The notes beneath the pieces were generated by a model, which searched no databases, was not told the DNA's origin, and saw only the letters and a list, made by a program, of their open reading frames with translations. A DNA stretch of 27,189 nt from a bacterium (GTDB lineage Bacteria; Joyebacterota; Joyebacteria; Joyebacterales; Joyebacteraceae): NCBI GenBank assembly GCA_029990205.1, contig JAPEKQ010000025.1, positions 1 to 27,189 of the forward strand. Direction: 5' to 3'. Made by a program: the position numbers and the translations under genes. This document shows, in pieces, positions 17,639-25,022 of this stretch (position 1 is its first letter; the number at the start of each line of letters is the position of its first letter).

Positions 17639-18991
17639 ATGCGCACTGCGATAGTGGTTCGCGTTCTCCTCACCATCCTCGTTGTGGTTGCTCTCCCCCT
17701 GGTAGCGCTCGCCAACCCCGGCTGGTACAGCATCGTCTGGTACGACGACATGGAGGGCGACGTCAGCGGTTGGTACTCCGAGGACCTCACGGCATCCGTA
17801 GCTACCGAGTTCCACACCGACACGTACCACGCATTCGATGACCCGACCCACGAGGAGGATCACTCCTGGTGGTGCGGTCGCATCGACCCGTCCTTCACCG
17901 GGGGCGACGGCTATGGGAACGGCTGGGATCAGCGGCTTGAGCTCCCGCCGGTTCATCTGGGCAACACGACGGTGGAGGAGATCAGCTGGGGCGCCATCAA
18001 GGCGCTCTACCGAGATGGTTCGCGGAGCGGAGGTGAAGAGGGAACGTCGAATGTGTCCCGACAGGCGATCTACCCGGTCCTCACGTATCGGTACCGTTAC
18101 GATTCGGAGGTTGGGTTCGACTACACCTACGTCCAGGTCAAGAACGGCGAGGAATGGGAGAGCCTGAACAACGGATACGACGGGTCGAGCGGTGGCTGGC
18201 AGGACATCGGAACGTATGGGTTCGTCCTGTCGGACTACGACGACCCGGTCTTCGTAAGGTTCCGATTCCTCTCGGACGGCGCGTACTCGGATGCGGACGG
18301 CCTGTACGACTCGGACGGCGGCGCCTTCCACGTGGACAATATCCGGGTCTTCGACTTCTACGGCGGCGAGACGTACTTCTACGATGACGTTGAGGATGGC
18401 AGCCCGTGCTTGCCGACGGTTCCTGGCGCGGCCGGCGACTACTGGCACCTGATCGACCGCCTGTGTCCCGCCTTCAGCGACCCGCACTGCTGGTGGTGCG
18501 GAGACGACGCGGACACGAGCCTCGTTCCGCCCAATCTCGTGAACGCGCTCTACTCCCCGGTGATCACGGGGAACTTCAGCGATCCGTGCACGCTCTTCAT
18601 GGCCGTGCATGTGGAGATCCCGACCGTCGATTACGACTACTACCACAACGACGTCTCGCTCGATGGCGGCGAGTGGTACGGTCTCAACGCCTGGTGGGGC
18701 GACTTCCAGCAGTGTGACGGGTGGGGGACTGCCGGAATGCAGGGGTTCTCGGTTCCGTCCGGGTGGTTCTCGTCGTTCCAGTTCCGGATGGTGATGCACA
18801 CGACCGACAACGGGTGTGGTCCCGGCGCGGCAGGTGGGGCCGGGGTCTTCCTCGACGACATCTGGTTGGGCGCGACCTCCTGGATCGATGAGCCCGATCG
18901 GCAGAACCCCGACCTTCAGGAGCGTGCCAGGGCCGCCAGGCGCAGAGGGATGGTGAGTGCCATCCCCGAATCGCCGTACAGGAGGCTCTGA
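17639..18991 (+). CDS. secreted WWCG-family protein without sorting domain
   Basis: 450 aa. Signal peptide about 1-25 (cleavage after ALA). It contains two copies of the WWCG type of beta-domain: YDDMEGDVSGWYSED, HSWWCGRIDPSF, GYGNGWDQ at the N-terminus, and YDDVEDG ... CWWCGDDADTS ... in the second half. It is a distant relative of the three proteins at 7920-15067. An insert of about 30 residues in the first domain holds VEEISWGAIKALYR (112-125), the same motif that ends the beta-helix protein at 23559. No FlgD-like C-terminal domain is present; the tail is Arg-rich (ARAARRRGMVSA). ATG 17639 has AGAGGAG upstream. Exported, function unknown. Confidence 0.8.
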   Translation: MRTAIVVRVLLTILVVVALPLVALANPGWYSIVWYDDMEGDVSGWYSEDLTASVATEFHTDTYHAFDDPTHEEDHSWWCGRIDPSFTGGDGYGNGWDQRLELPPVHLGNTTVEEISWGAIKALYRDGSRSGGEEGTSNVSRQAIYPVLTYRYRYDSEVGFDYTYVQVKNGEEWESLNNGYDGSSGGWQDIGTYGFVLSDYDDPVFVRFRFLSDGAYSDADGLYDSDGGAFHVDNIRVFDFYGGETYFYDDVEDGSPCLPTVPGAAGDYWHLIDRLCPAFSDPHCWWCGDDADTSLVPPNLVNALYSPVITGNFSDPCTLFMAVHVEIPTVDYDYYHNDVSLDGGEWYGLNAWWGDFQQCDGWGTAGMQGFSVPSGWFSSFQFRMVMHTTDNGCGPGAAGGAGVFLDDIWLGATSWIDEPDRQNPDLQERARAARRRGMVSAIPESPYRRL

Positions 18992-19020
18992 TCAGGAGCG
19001 ACGGAGAGGCGAGGCAAGCG

Positions 19021-19048
19021 AAAGCCCGGGGCGGGTGCCCCGGGCTTT
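19021..19048. terminator. strong bidirectional intrinsic terminator
   Basis: AAAGCCCGGGGC (19021-19032), loop GGGT, GCCCCGGGCTTT (19037-19048), then CT. A perfect 12-bp stem with A/T ends works in both directions and separates the convergent genes ending at 18991 and 19133. Confidence 0.85.
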
Positions 19049-19077
19049 CTGTTCGCCGGCTTGCGCGGTTCGCCGGC

Positions 19078-19101
19078 GATCGGGGGGGGGGAGCCCCGAT
19101 C
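19078..19101 (-). terminator. second hairpin between convergent genes
   Basis: GATCGGGG (19078-19085) pairs with CCCCGATC (19094-19101) across a G-rich loop; the locus includes a run of nine G. It is placed to terminate the minus-strand gene ending at 19133, though no good T tract is visible. Confidence 0.4.
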
Positions 19102-19132
19102 CGTCAGTCTGATGGAGGCCGGGGAGTGTCAC

Positions 19133-19879
19133 TCATGCGCCAACGTTCCCCCGGTCGTCCTCTGATCCGACCTCATGCCCCGGATCGACGCAGCACCCCG
19201 GCTCCACGGGTTCGACCGGCTCCACGGGTTCGACCGGCTCGACCGTCCCCGCCCTGGGCGCTCTGGGCGCCAGCGGTGCCTTCGGTGGCCTGGGTGGCCT
19301 TGGGGGAGCGGGCATGTCGGGCATCTCCGGCATCTCCGGAACGCCGATCATCTCCACGCCCTTGATGTCGCCGCGCACACGCGCGGTCGGCGCCACGTTC
19401 ACGTCGCCGCTGTCGACGATGAAGTCTCCACCGACCTTGCCGGCCAGATTGAACGTTCCACCCTTGACCTTCACGTCGCCACCGACCTTCGATCTCGGCT
19501 CGATCGACGTCGTCCCACCACGCTGGATGAGATCGCCGCCGATCGATCCGAAGACCTGAAGTGTGCCGTCCTCGATGACCACGTCGTCGCCGACCGCACC
19601 CTTGAGGATCACGGTGCCGCCCCTGATGACCAGATCGTTCCCGATGGCGCCATCGATCTTCATGCTCCCATCAAAGATGACGGCATCCTCGCCGACGGCT
19701 CCCTTGATGTGGGAGTCTCCCGCCTCCTGGATGATGTCCTCGGACGTCGCGCCATTCATCTGGAGCACGCCGCCCTCGACGATGCTGATGCTGCCCGTCA
19801 GTGCTCCGTTGAGCTTCCACTCCTTGTCGAGGAGGATCTCTCCTCTAACGATGCCGTTCTCCGGATTCTTGAGTTCCAT
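19133..19879 (-). CDS. bactofilin-like beta-repeat protein with Pro-rich tail
   Basis: 248 aa, no signal peptide or membrane segment. Residues ~10-175 consist of Gly-rich repeats of about 18 residues with pattern G-A-(V/I)-G-x-D-x-V-I-x-x-G (for example GAVGEDAVIFDG, GAIGNDLVIRGG, GAVGDDVVIEDG, GSIGGDLIQRGG, KVGGDVKVKGG). These suggest a right-handed beta-helix like bactofilins (polymer-forming cytoskeletal proteins). Residues ~180-210 are Pro/Met/Arg-rich (PEMPEMPDMP, PPRPPRPPK), then VEP occurs five times (213-227) and GCC. It follows the SHOCT-type gene by 29 nt and is probably the effector of that unit. ATG 19879 has GAGG about 10 nt upstream. Bactofilin identity is by pattern only; DUF4097-type beta repeats are an alternative. 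Confidence 0.65.
   Translation of the reverse strand: MELKNPENGIVRGEILLDKEWKLNGALTGSISIVEGGVLQMNGATSEDIIQEAGDSHIKGAVGEDAVIFDGSMKIDGAIGNDLVIRGGTVILKGAVGDDVVIEDGTLQVFGSIGGDLIQRGGTTSIEPRSKVGGDVKVKGGTFNLAGKVGGDFIVDSGDVNVAPTARVRGDIKGVEMIGVPEMPEMPDMPAPPRPPRPPKAPLAPRAPRAGTVEPVEPVEPVEPVEPGCCVDPGHEVGSEDDRGNVGA
19200..19244 (-). repeat. 18-bp tandem repeat encoding VEP repeats
   Basis: Two exact 18-bp units (19200-19217, 19218-19235) and a half unit (19236-19244) encode the Val-Glu-Pro run near the C-terminus of the bactofilin-like protein. The exact copies suggest recent slippage, and unit number is likely variable. Confidence 0.8.
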
Positions 19880-19908
19880 GTGTGGTACCTCGCTCGCGGG
19901 ACCGTGGG

Positions 19909-20523
19909 TTACTCGAGCTCGATGGTGACGTGCTCGTCCTCGTCGTCGTTGTGGACCTCGAGGATCTTGCCGTCGAAAGACGGGTCCTGTGCCATCTGCA
20001 GAATCCGGTCGAGATCGATGTTGAAGTCTTCACCGAAGAGATCGCCCATGCTCTCGAACGACTCCGACATGGCCTCATCGACCGCTTCGTTGATCGACTC
20101 CTCGAGACCGGCCTTGAGCCCGACACCGGCGGCAGCCCCGGCTCTGGAACCGCGGCCGTGTCGGCGTTCCTCGCGGACACGGGCGTGCGCGCTGGCACGC
20201 GCGCGCGCCTTCGCCTCTCTGGCCTTCTGCTTGATCTCGCGGATGCGCTCCTTGTGCTCGCGCGACATCCCGTTGGCGACCTTCATGTGCATGTGCTTCG
20301 GGGCGAAGCGGAACCCGAACTTGAGGAGAGCGAGCGGGATGCGGACATCGACGTTCTCCTCGTCGCCCTTGTTGACCTTGATGTGGATCCATTTGCGCTT
20401 GAGCTGTCTCGGCGTCGGCTTGGCGTCGGTCTTGTCCAGCGCTTCGAGCAGCTGAGCCGCCTCGGCCGCCGAGATCTTGCCGTCCTCGACGAGCTTGATG
20501 ATCCTGAGCTTCTCTTCCGTCAT
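19909..20523 (-). CDS. SHOCT/YvlB-N-type protein
   Basis: 204 aa. The N-terminal helical hairpin MTEEKLRIIKLVEDGKISAAEAAQLLEAL (start split here: EDGKISAAEAAQLLEAL at 13-29) is the SHOCT-like module found at the N-terminus of YvlB/LiaX-type proteins. Then KWIHIKV ... NVDVRIPLALLKFGFRFAP (45-75) is beta-rich. A strongly basic helix follows (88-125, KERIREIKQKAREAKARARA), then a Gly/Ala linker, and an acidic tail (ILEVHNDDEDEHVTIELE). In Firmicutes such proteins carry DUF4097 beta repeats and take part in envelope-stress responses; here the beta repeats are in the next gene. ATG 20523 follows AGGAGGAAG, an excellent site. No transmembrane segment, so cytoplasmic. Partner role with the DUF2089-type regulator upstream is inferred. 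Confidence 0.72.
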   Translation of the reverse strand: MTEEKLRIIKLVEDGKISAAEAAQLLEALDKTDAKPTPRQLKRKWIHIKVNKGDEENVDVRIPLALLKFGFRFAPKHMHMKVANGMSREHKERIREIKQKAREAKARARASAHARVREERRHGRGSRAGAAAGVGLKAGLEESINEAVDEAMSESFESMGDLFGEDFNIDLDRILQMAQDPSFDGKILEVHNDDEDEHVTIELE

Positions 20524-20665
20524 GGTGCCTTCCTCCTGGTGCAGTGACTCGGCCTGTGATCTGGTGATGGGGACGCCGGCCGGCAGAGTGACGAGCATCG
20601 CGTGACCTCGGAACTGCTCCGGTCGCTCGTTCGGCCACACGTCCGGCGTGGGGCAGAGGGCCGCG

Positions 20666-21040
20666 CTAAGCGGACGCCTTATCCAGTTTCCGTACAAATT
20701 CGTCTGCATCGATCTCTCCCGCTTCGAGCTTCGCAAGAAGCTCCTCCCTGACCGATGGGTCCACCGCCGGCTCCGGCTTGAACCCAAGCTTGCGAACGAT
20801 CTCGTCGAGGCGCCCACGGACGGTGGGATAGGAGATGCCAAGCTCACGCTCGACCTCTTTGATGTTCCCCCTGGACTTCAGGAAGATCCTGACGAGCTGC
20901 AGCTGCTCCCGGGTGAGGACCGAGAACTCGCATGTCTCGAACTGGCCCTTCACCGTCACGTCGCACTGCGGGCACTGAAGCTCGGTGATGATCATCTCCC
21001 CGTGACATACGGGGCAGGACTCCGGCTGTCTGTGGACCAT
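20666..21040 (-). CDS. DUF2089-type zinc ribbon/HTH regulator
   Basis: 124 aa. The N-terminal zinc ribbon has Cys9-x2-Cys12 and Cys23-x2-Cys26 with a further Cys37. A helix-turn-helix region follows at about 45-85 (QLQLVRIFLKSRGNIKEVERELGISYPTVRGRLDEIV), the signature block of DUF2089 proteins. The C-terminus (REELLAKLEAGEIDADEFVRKL) repeats the L-x-x-G-x-I-x-x-x-E pattern of the SHOCT-like hairpin that opens the next protein, which hints that the two interact. ATG 21040 has AAGGAGG upstream. It is first in a three-gene minus-strand unit with its own near-consensus promoter and palindromes, so autoregulation is likely but not shown. Confidence 0.85.
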   Translation of the reverse strand: MVHRQPESCPVCHGEMIITELQCPQCDVTVKGQFETCEFSVLTREQLQLVRIFLKSRGNIKEVERELGISYPTVRGRLDEIVRKLGFKPEPAVDPSVREELLAKLEAGEIDADEFVRKLDKASA

Positions 21041-21093
21041 GGCCGCCTCCTTGGTAGCTACCTGTTGTGAAGATGTTTATCATCATGTATCAC

Positions 21094-21122
21094 ATTCTAA
21101 TGGCTGGCTTCATGATTGTCAA
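21094..21122 (-). promoter_or_regulatory. near-consensus promoter of the DUF2089 unit
   Basis: Minus-strand TTGACA (21117-21122), exactly 17-bp spacer, TAGAAT (21094-21099), within an AT-rich island (about 21061-21170) that stands out from the GC-rich surroundings. Expected start near 21087, leaving a leader of about 47 nt. Confidence 0.85.
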
Positions 21123-21124
21123 GT

Positions 21125-21167
21125 CTTAGATTCATAATCTTAAGGCCGGGTTTAATATTATCAATAT
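21125..21167. promoter_or_regulatory. two palindromes upstream of the DUF2089 promoter (candidate operators)
   Basis: AGATT-CAT-AATCT (21128-21140, flanked by CTT and TAAG) and ATATT-ATC-AATAT (21155-21167). Both have 5-bp arms and a 3-bp centre, and their centres are 27 bp apart, just upstream of the -35. They could bind the DUF2089-type regulator or another factor. The rest of 21168-21305 shows nothing recognisable. Confidence 0.45.
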
Positions 21168-21305
21168 GGCCTTGCAGCTAGGCGTTTGCGGGCACGGCTC
21201 ACGGTGTCCGGGCACCGGGGTGCCGGCGTCGGTCGGGGTGGGGCGAGCTGATGGACGGGATTCGCGGAGGGCTGTCGCCGGGGCGGTGACGCCACCGAGC
21301 TTGAG

Positions 21306-22028
21306 CTAGCTCCGGGAGGAGGTCTCCCAGGGACGCCAGAGCTGGCGCCAGGTGCGGGTCTCGGGAACATCCTCGGGGATGTCGTCCCGGTACTTCCGAA
21401 GGAGCTCACGCTGACCGGTCGCGTGGAGCAGCGAGAGCATGGCCGAGAGCAGCGCGATGATGCCGACGCCGGTGAGGATGCAGAGCATGATGAGCATCAG
21501 CGACTGGAGCGCAAGACCGATCGTGATGGACAGATTGTCGAGCGTCAACAGCGCGGAGGTCCTGAGCAGGCGTCGGAAGCTGCGCTCACCATCGACCATG
21601 AGCGGATAGATGTGGATGTGGAGGAGGAGCCAGAATGCGGCTCCCCAGATGAGGAGCCCGGCGAAGAGGAATCCGAAGACCGCCGCGCGCCCGCCGAGAT
21701 GGCTGTAGAAGTCGACATTGACCCAGAGCACGATGACGACCGCGAGATCGAACACGCCGATCTTGAGGGCGGGGACGAAGTGCTCGCGGAACCCGCGGAG
21801 GATGGTGCGGAGGGAGACCTCCCTGCCGGCCGCGATCCCGGCGGCGAGCGACGCCAGCCCCGCGGTGGCCGCGGGAGCGGTGACGACTCCGAGCGACAGG
21901 ACGAGCCACGTGAGGTTCGCGAGGATCATCAGCCCGATGTTGTCGTACGTCATCCAGAAGAACCGCTTGAACGCGGTGTAGAGCGCGAGCTGCGGGCGCC
22001 AGGACGTGCGGGTGTCGGGTGATGGCAT
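21306..22028 (-). CDS. YesL/DUF624-like membrane protein
   Basis: 240 aa. The N-terminal block (YDNIGLMILANLTWLVLSLGVVTAPAATAGL, residues ~28-60, given in parts: LMILANLTWLV and VVTAPAATAGL) matches the DUF624/YesL signature. Further hydrophobic segments lie at about 92-107, 118-150 (FGFLFAGLLIWGAAFWLLLHI) and 172-200, giving five or six membrane spans. Family members are often near sugar-utilisation genes; their molecular role is unknown. ATG 22028 was chosen; GAGAG lies about 8 nt upstream, and the longer open frame upstream has a composition unlike a membrane protein. It diverges from the beta-helix gene across a 175-bp gap. Confidence 0.75.
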   Translation of the reverse strand: MPSPDTRTSWRPQLALYTAFKRFFWMTYDNIGLMILANLTWLVLSLGVVTAPAATAGLASLAAGIAAGREVSLRTILRGFREHFVPALKIGVFDLAVVIVLWVNVDFYSHLGGRAAVFGFLFAGLLIWGAAFWLLLHIHIYPLMVDGERSFRRLLRTSALLTLDNLSITIGLALQSLMLIMLCILTGVGIIALLSAMLSLLHATGQRELLRKYRDDIPEDVPETRTWRQLWRPWETSSRS

Positions 22029-22143
22029 GAACAGACTCTCATGAATAGTGCGCGATGCGTGGGACTCGCGGTTTGCGGTGAGCCGGCCAAACCTGCCTGT
22101 CTGAGATGATACCGGCCGGTCCGTATCGCGGCAAGAGCGCGCG

Positions 22144-22152
22144 TGGTATAAT
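22144..22152 (+). promoter_or_regulatory. extended -10 promoter (TGG-TATAAT) of the beta-helix protein gene
   Basis: Perfect TATAAT (22147-22152) preceded by TGG, with no clear -35. The 11 bases GTGGTATAATG and much of the following leader match the promoter at 17569. AGGAGG for the gene lies at 22193-22198. Confidence 0.65.
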
Positions 22153-22203
22153 GACCTTGCGGGGTCCGCACACGAGCTCCGCGACCCGCGACAGGAGGTG
22201 CAT

Positions 22204-23559
22204 ATGCGCAGGACAGCGAATGCTGTGTCCCCAGGCGCGTCCGCGCGCCGGGCGTCCCACCTCGTTCCTCCTCTTGCCCTGCTTCTGGCGCTGGCGCTCA
22301 CGACATGCGCCGGCGCATCCGTGATCGTCGTCGATCAGGCAGGTGGCGGGGACTACCTGACGGTCCAGGAGGGAGTCGACGCGGCCGTCAACGAAGACAC
22401 TGTGCAGGTGATGGCCGGTTGGTATGCGGAGCAGGTCGTCGTGGACGGCAAGTGCGTGACGTTCGAGGGGAGCGGTCCGTCGGGGACCGCGGTCTTCTGG
22501 GACGGAGCGGGTCCGACGCTCGAGTTCCTCAACACACCATCACCGTACCGTTCGTATGTCCGCAACATCAACTTCGGACACTCGTTCGACGCGGGCGCGG
22601 GTCGCGGCCGCCAGGTCCACACGGTGGAGTGGACCGGGAGCACCGTCATCTTCGACGGCGCGGTCATCAACGGCGGGGCCATCGGTCTGGCCGACGTGGT
22701 CAGTCACATCGTCCACACGGGCATCGAGAGCTACCAGTCGACGTTCGACTGGATGATCGTCGCCGGCGACGAGGACTGCATCATTGAGGAGACGAACGTC
22801 TTCGAGCTCGCGGAGTTCTCCGGCTGGTACGAGGACTTCATGACGATGGGCGAACTGACTGTCACGAGCTCGGGCTCGTCGTTCGAAGAGCTCTACCTGT
22901 TGATGTTGTGCAACTTCACGGGTGGCGGCGACACGGTCGGCCGGTTCGAGGTCGAGGGCACGTTCGAGACAAGCTGCACGGCGGAGTTCACAGGCTGCGG
23001 GATCGGTGACGCCGTCATGTGGGGCGACAATGCGATCAGTTTCTACGATTGCGTGGTCGACAACGTGAGTCACTTCTGGAGCAGCTACCCGGACTTCCGC
23101 CTGACGATGGAGTACTGCCTCGTCAACGGGTTCGATATGATCGCGGACTATGGCAACTGCAGGCTCATCCACAACACGTTCGACGAGTGGTTCTACTGCC
23201 AGCTCGACGACGATGTTCCGGGGAGCGCGATTCGCAGCAACGTTTTCACGTACTACACTTCGATCATCGCTGAGGGCGTTCCCGGCAGCGAACCTCGGTT
23301 GCCCGTGACGCACAATCTCTTCAAGCATGTCGAGACGCATGTGACAGCGCTCTATGACTCGCTCTTTACGAACCTCTGGTATGAGGATCCCCGGTTCTGC
23401 GAGTGGTCGCCCGAACATGGGATCGAGGACTGTTCACCGTGTATCGGCGCCGCGCACGACGGCGGGATCATCGGCGCGTTCGGGATCGGCTGCGACTGCA
23501 CGCTCGTCAACGCGGTGGAAGAGACATCGTGGGGAGCCATCAAAGCGCTGTTCCGGTAG
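22204..23559 (+). CDS. secreted right-handed beta-helix (pectin-lyase-fold) protein with WGAIKAL tail
   Basis: 451 aa. An N-terminal basic region and hydrophobic stretch (about 15-38) act as signal peptide or anchor. The mature start VIVVDQAGGGDYLTVQEGVDAAV followed by VQVMAGWYAEQVVVDGKCVTFEG is the typical first turn of secreted parallel beta-helix proteins. Repeating short beta turns follow to about 400 (TFETSCTAEFTGCGIGDA, ISFYDCVVDNVSHF, LTMEYCLVNGFD, LIHNTF, AIRSNVF), and the family closing block EDCSPCIGAAHDGGIIGAFGIGCD. No lyase catalytic residues can be assigned. The protein ends with VEETSWGAIKALFR (438-451), also found inside the 450-aa WWCG protein. ATG 22204 is chosen over GTG 22198 because AGGAGG (22193-22198) overlaps the GTG. 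Likely extracellular or surface protein. Confidence 0.83.
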   Translation: MRRTANAVSPGASARRASHLVPPLALLLALALTTCAGASVIVVDQAGGGDYLTVQEGVDAAVNEDTVQVMAGWYAEQVVVDGKCVTFEGSGPSGTAVFWDGAGPTLEFLNTPSPYRSYVRNINFGHSFDAGAGRGRQVHTVEWTGSTVIFDGAVINGGAIGLADVVSHIVHTGIESYQSTFDWMIVAGDEDCIIEETNVFELAEFSGWYEDFMTMGELTVTSSGSSFEELYLLMLCNFTGGGDTVGRFEVEGTFETSCTAEFTGCGIGDAVMWGDNAISFYDCVVDNVSHFWSSYPDFRLTMEYCLVNGFDMIADYGNCRLIHNTFDEWFYCQLDDDVPGSAIRSNVFTYYTSIIAEGVPGSEPRLPVTHNLFKHVETHVTALYDSLFTNLWYEDPRFCEWSPEHGIEDCSPCIGAAHDGGIIGAFGIGCDCTLVNAVEETSWGAIKALFR

Positions 23560-23699
23560 CGCCCAGGGCAGCTGTAGCAATCACACATTTCGCATCTGGC
23601 ACGGCTCTTCCATTGTTGAGCAGTTCTGTTTCGTCACGCGTAACAGGCCGTCCGACGGGGTCGCATGCAGCGTCCGAGGCTGACGCGCAGGGAGGCACC

Positions 23700-24887
23700 A
23701 TGAGCTGCAGCAGTGTCCGGACACTTCGTTTCACCTCGCTTCTGCTCCTGGGGTTCGCGCTGCTTGCGTGCCCGATCCCCGCGTTCGCGCAGGGGACGAT
23801 CATCGACCACACCTGCATCGACATCACGGCGATCCCTCAGGCCGCCATCGAACAGGCAAAGTCGGACCTCCACATCGGCTACGGCCACACGTCGCACGGC
23901 AGCCAGCTGACGACCGGCATGACGGGTCTGGTCGGCTTCGCCAACGGCGGTGGCCTCGGGCTGTCTCATCCGACCGACATCTTCGCGTGGAACAACGGCG
24001 GGACGGGCGGCGCACTCGACCTCGAGGAGGGGGCCTCGTACGGCTCCGGGTGGCTCGAACTCGACTGCGGGTACTATCCAAGCTGGGTCGACGAGACGGA
24101 GGAGTATCTCGACGACGCCTCTCACGCCGACGTCAACGTGATCATCTGGTCCTGGTGCGGGCAGGCCAGCAGCCGAACCGAGCAGAGCATGATCGATACG
24201 TATCTCGATCCCATGGACCAGCTCGAGGCCCAGTATCCGGGGGTGACGTTCGTCTACATGACGGGCCACGCCGACGGCTCGGGGGAGATGGGCAACCTCC
24301 ACCTTCGGAACCAGCAGATCCGGGACTACTGCATCGCCAACGACAAGGTCCTTTTCGATTTCTATGACATCGAGTGCTACAACCCCGATGGAGTCTACTT
24401 CGGCGACCAGTACGTCAGCGACGACTGCTCTTACACCGGCGGCAACTGGGCGATCGAATGGCAGGACTCACACGTTGAGGACGTTGACTGGTACAGCTGC
24501 ACTGCGGCCCACACGCAGCCTCTCAATGCCAACCTGAAGGCCTACGCGTGCTGGTGGCTCTGGGCGACGCTCGCTGGATGGGATCCGGAGACGGCGGTGG
24601 CGGATTCAGGGGATGAGATCCTCCGCGCGGCGGCGCTCCGTCAGAACTCCCCGAACCCGTTCAACCCGCTGACGAGCATCGACTTCTCCGTCGCCCGGAC
24701 GTGCGACGTGACGCTCCGGGTCTACGACGTGACGGGCAGGCTCGTCGAGACGTTGGTGAGCCGGGAGTACTCGCACGGCAGCTACACCGTCCCGTTCGAC
24801 GCCGACGGGCTTCCGTCGGGGCTCTACTTCTGCGAGCTCGCGGCGGGACGGCAGGCGGAGACGATGAAGATGGTGCTTCTGAAGTAA
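23700..24887 (+). CDS. secreted SGNH-hydrolase-like protein with sorting domain
   Basis: 395 aa. Signal peptide about 1-30 (AFA). The core (32-297) has an SGNH/GDSL-like arrangement: HIGYGHTSHGSQ at 58-69 offering a candidate nucleophile Ser65, NVIIWSWCGQ (146-155) in the place of the N-containing block, FVYMTGHADG (184-193), and SCTAAHTQPLN (267-277) with a late His271. FDFYDIECYNPDG (219-231) fits the segment before the catalytic Asp/His. The FlgD-like C-terminal domain covers 315-395 (NSPNPFNPLTSIDFS, VTGRLVETLV, PSGLYF, KMVLLK), so it is probably secreted and surface-retained. ATG 23700 follows GGGAGG and gives the signal peptide. The esterase-type activity is inferred from motif order only; the substrate is unknown. 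Confidence 0.7.
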   Translation: MSCSSVRTLRFTSLLLLGFALLACPIPAFAQGTIIDHTCIDITAIPQAAIEQAKSDLHIGYGHTSHGSQLTTGMTGLVGFANGGGLGLSHPTDIFAWNNGGTGGALDLEEGASYGSGWLELDCGYYPSWVDETEEYLDDASHADVNVIIWSWCGQASSRTEQSMIDTYLDPMDQLEAQYPGVTFVYMTGHADGSGEMGNLHLRNQQIRDYCIANDKVLFDFYDIECYNPDGVYFGDQYVSDDCSYTGGNWAIEWQDSHVEDVDWYSCTAAHTQPLNANLKAYACWWLWATLAGWDPETAVADSGDEILRAAALRQNSPNPFNPLTSIDFSVARTCDVTLRVYDVTGRLVETLVSREYSHGSYTVPFDADGLPSGLYFCELAAGRQAETMKMVLLK

Positions 24888-24891
24888 CGGG

Positions 24892-24936
24892 CTGTCGCGC
24901 TTCGCCGCGACAGCTTGGCGGTTGCTCCGCAACCGC
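24892..24936 (+). terminator. double hairpin after the SGNH-like gene
   Basis: CTGTCGCG (24892-24899) with CGCGACAG (24906-24913), then GCGGTTG (24918-24924) with CAACCGC (24930-24936). Both stems are perfect, beginning 5 nt after the stop codon; no T tract follows, so termination could be partial. Confidence 0.5.
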
Positions 24937-24964
24937 ACGGCAACACAATGGCGTACGATAGACC

Positions 24965-24995
24965 GAGGGGCCGTGGGTGATTCCCGCGGCCCCTC
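24965..24995. terminator. long hairpin between the convergent SGNH-like and SppA genes
   Basis: A 13-bp stem (24965-24977 with 24983-24995), one G.T wobble, loop TGATT, followed by TCTGCGTCT on the plus strand. It is well placed to separate the two convergent units. Confidence 0.6.
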
Positions 24996-25022
24996 TCTGC
25001 GTCTCCGCGCTGCGAGCGCAGG

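Noticed and set aside
19200-19244. Tandem repeat as a possible CRISPR or origin iteron array
   Set aside because: Units are contiguous 18-mers without spacers and lie in phase inside a coding region, encoding the VEP run.
22204-22330. Lipoprotein signal in the beta-helix protein (LTTC)
   Set aside because: The residue before Cys is Thr, which does not fit the usual Gly/Ala/Ser, so lipidation is not claimed.
23560-23699. Promoter before the SGNH-like gene
   Set aside because: Only weak matches (TTGAGC with 19-bp spacing to TAACAG); not enough to annotate.
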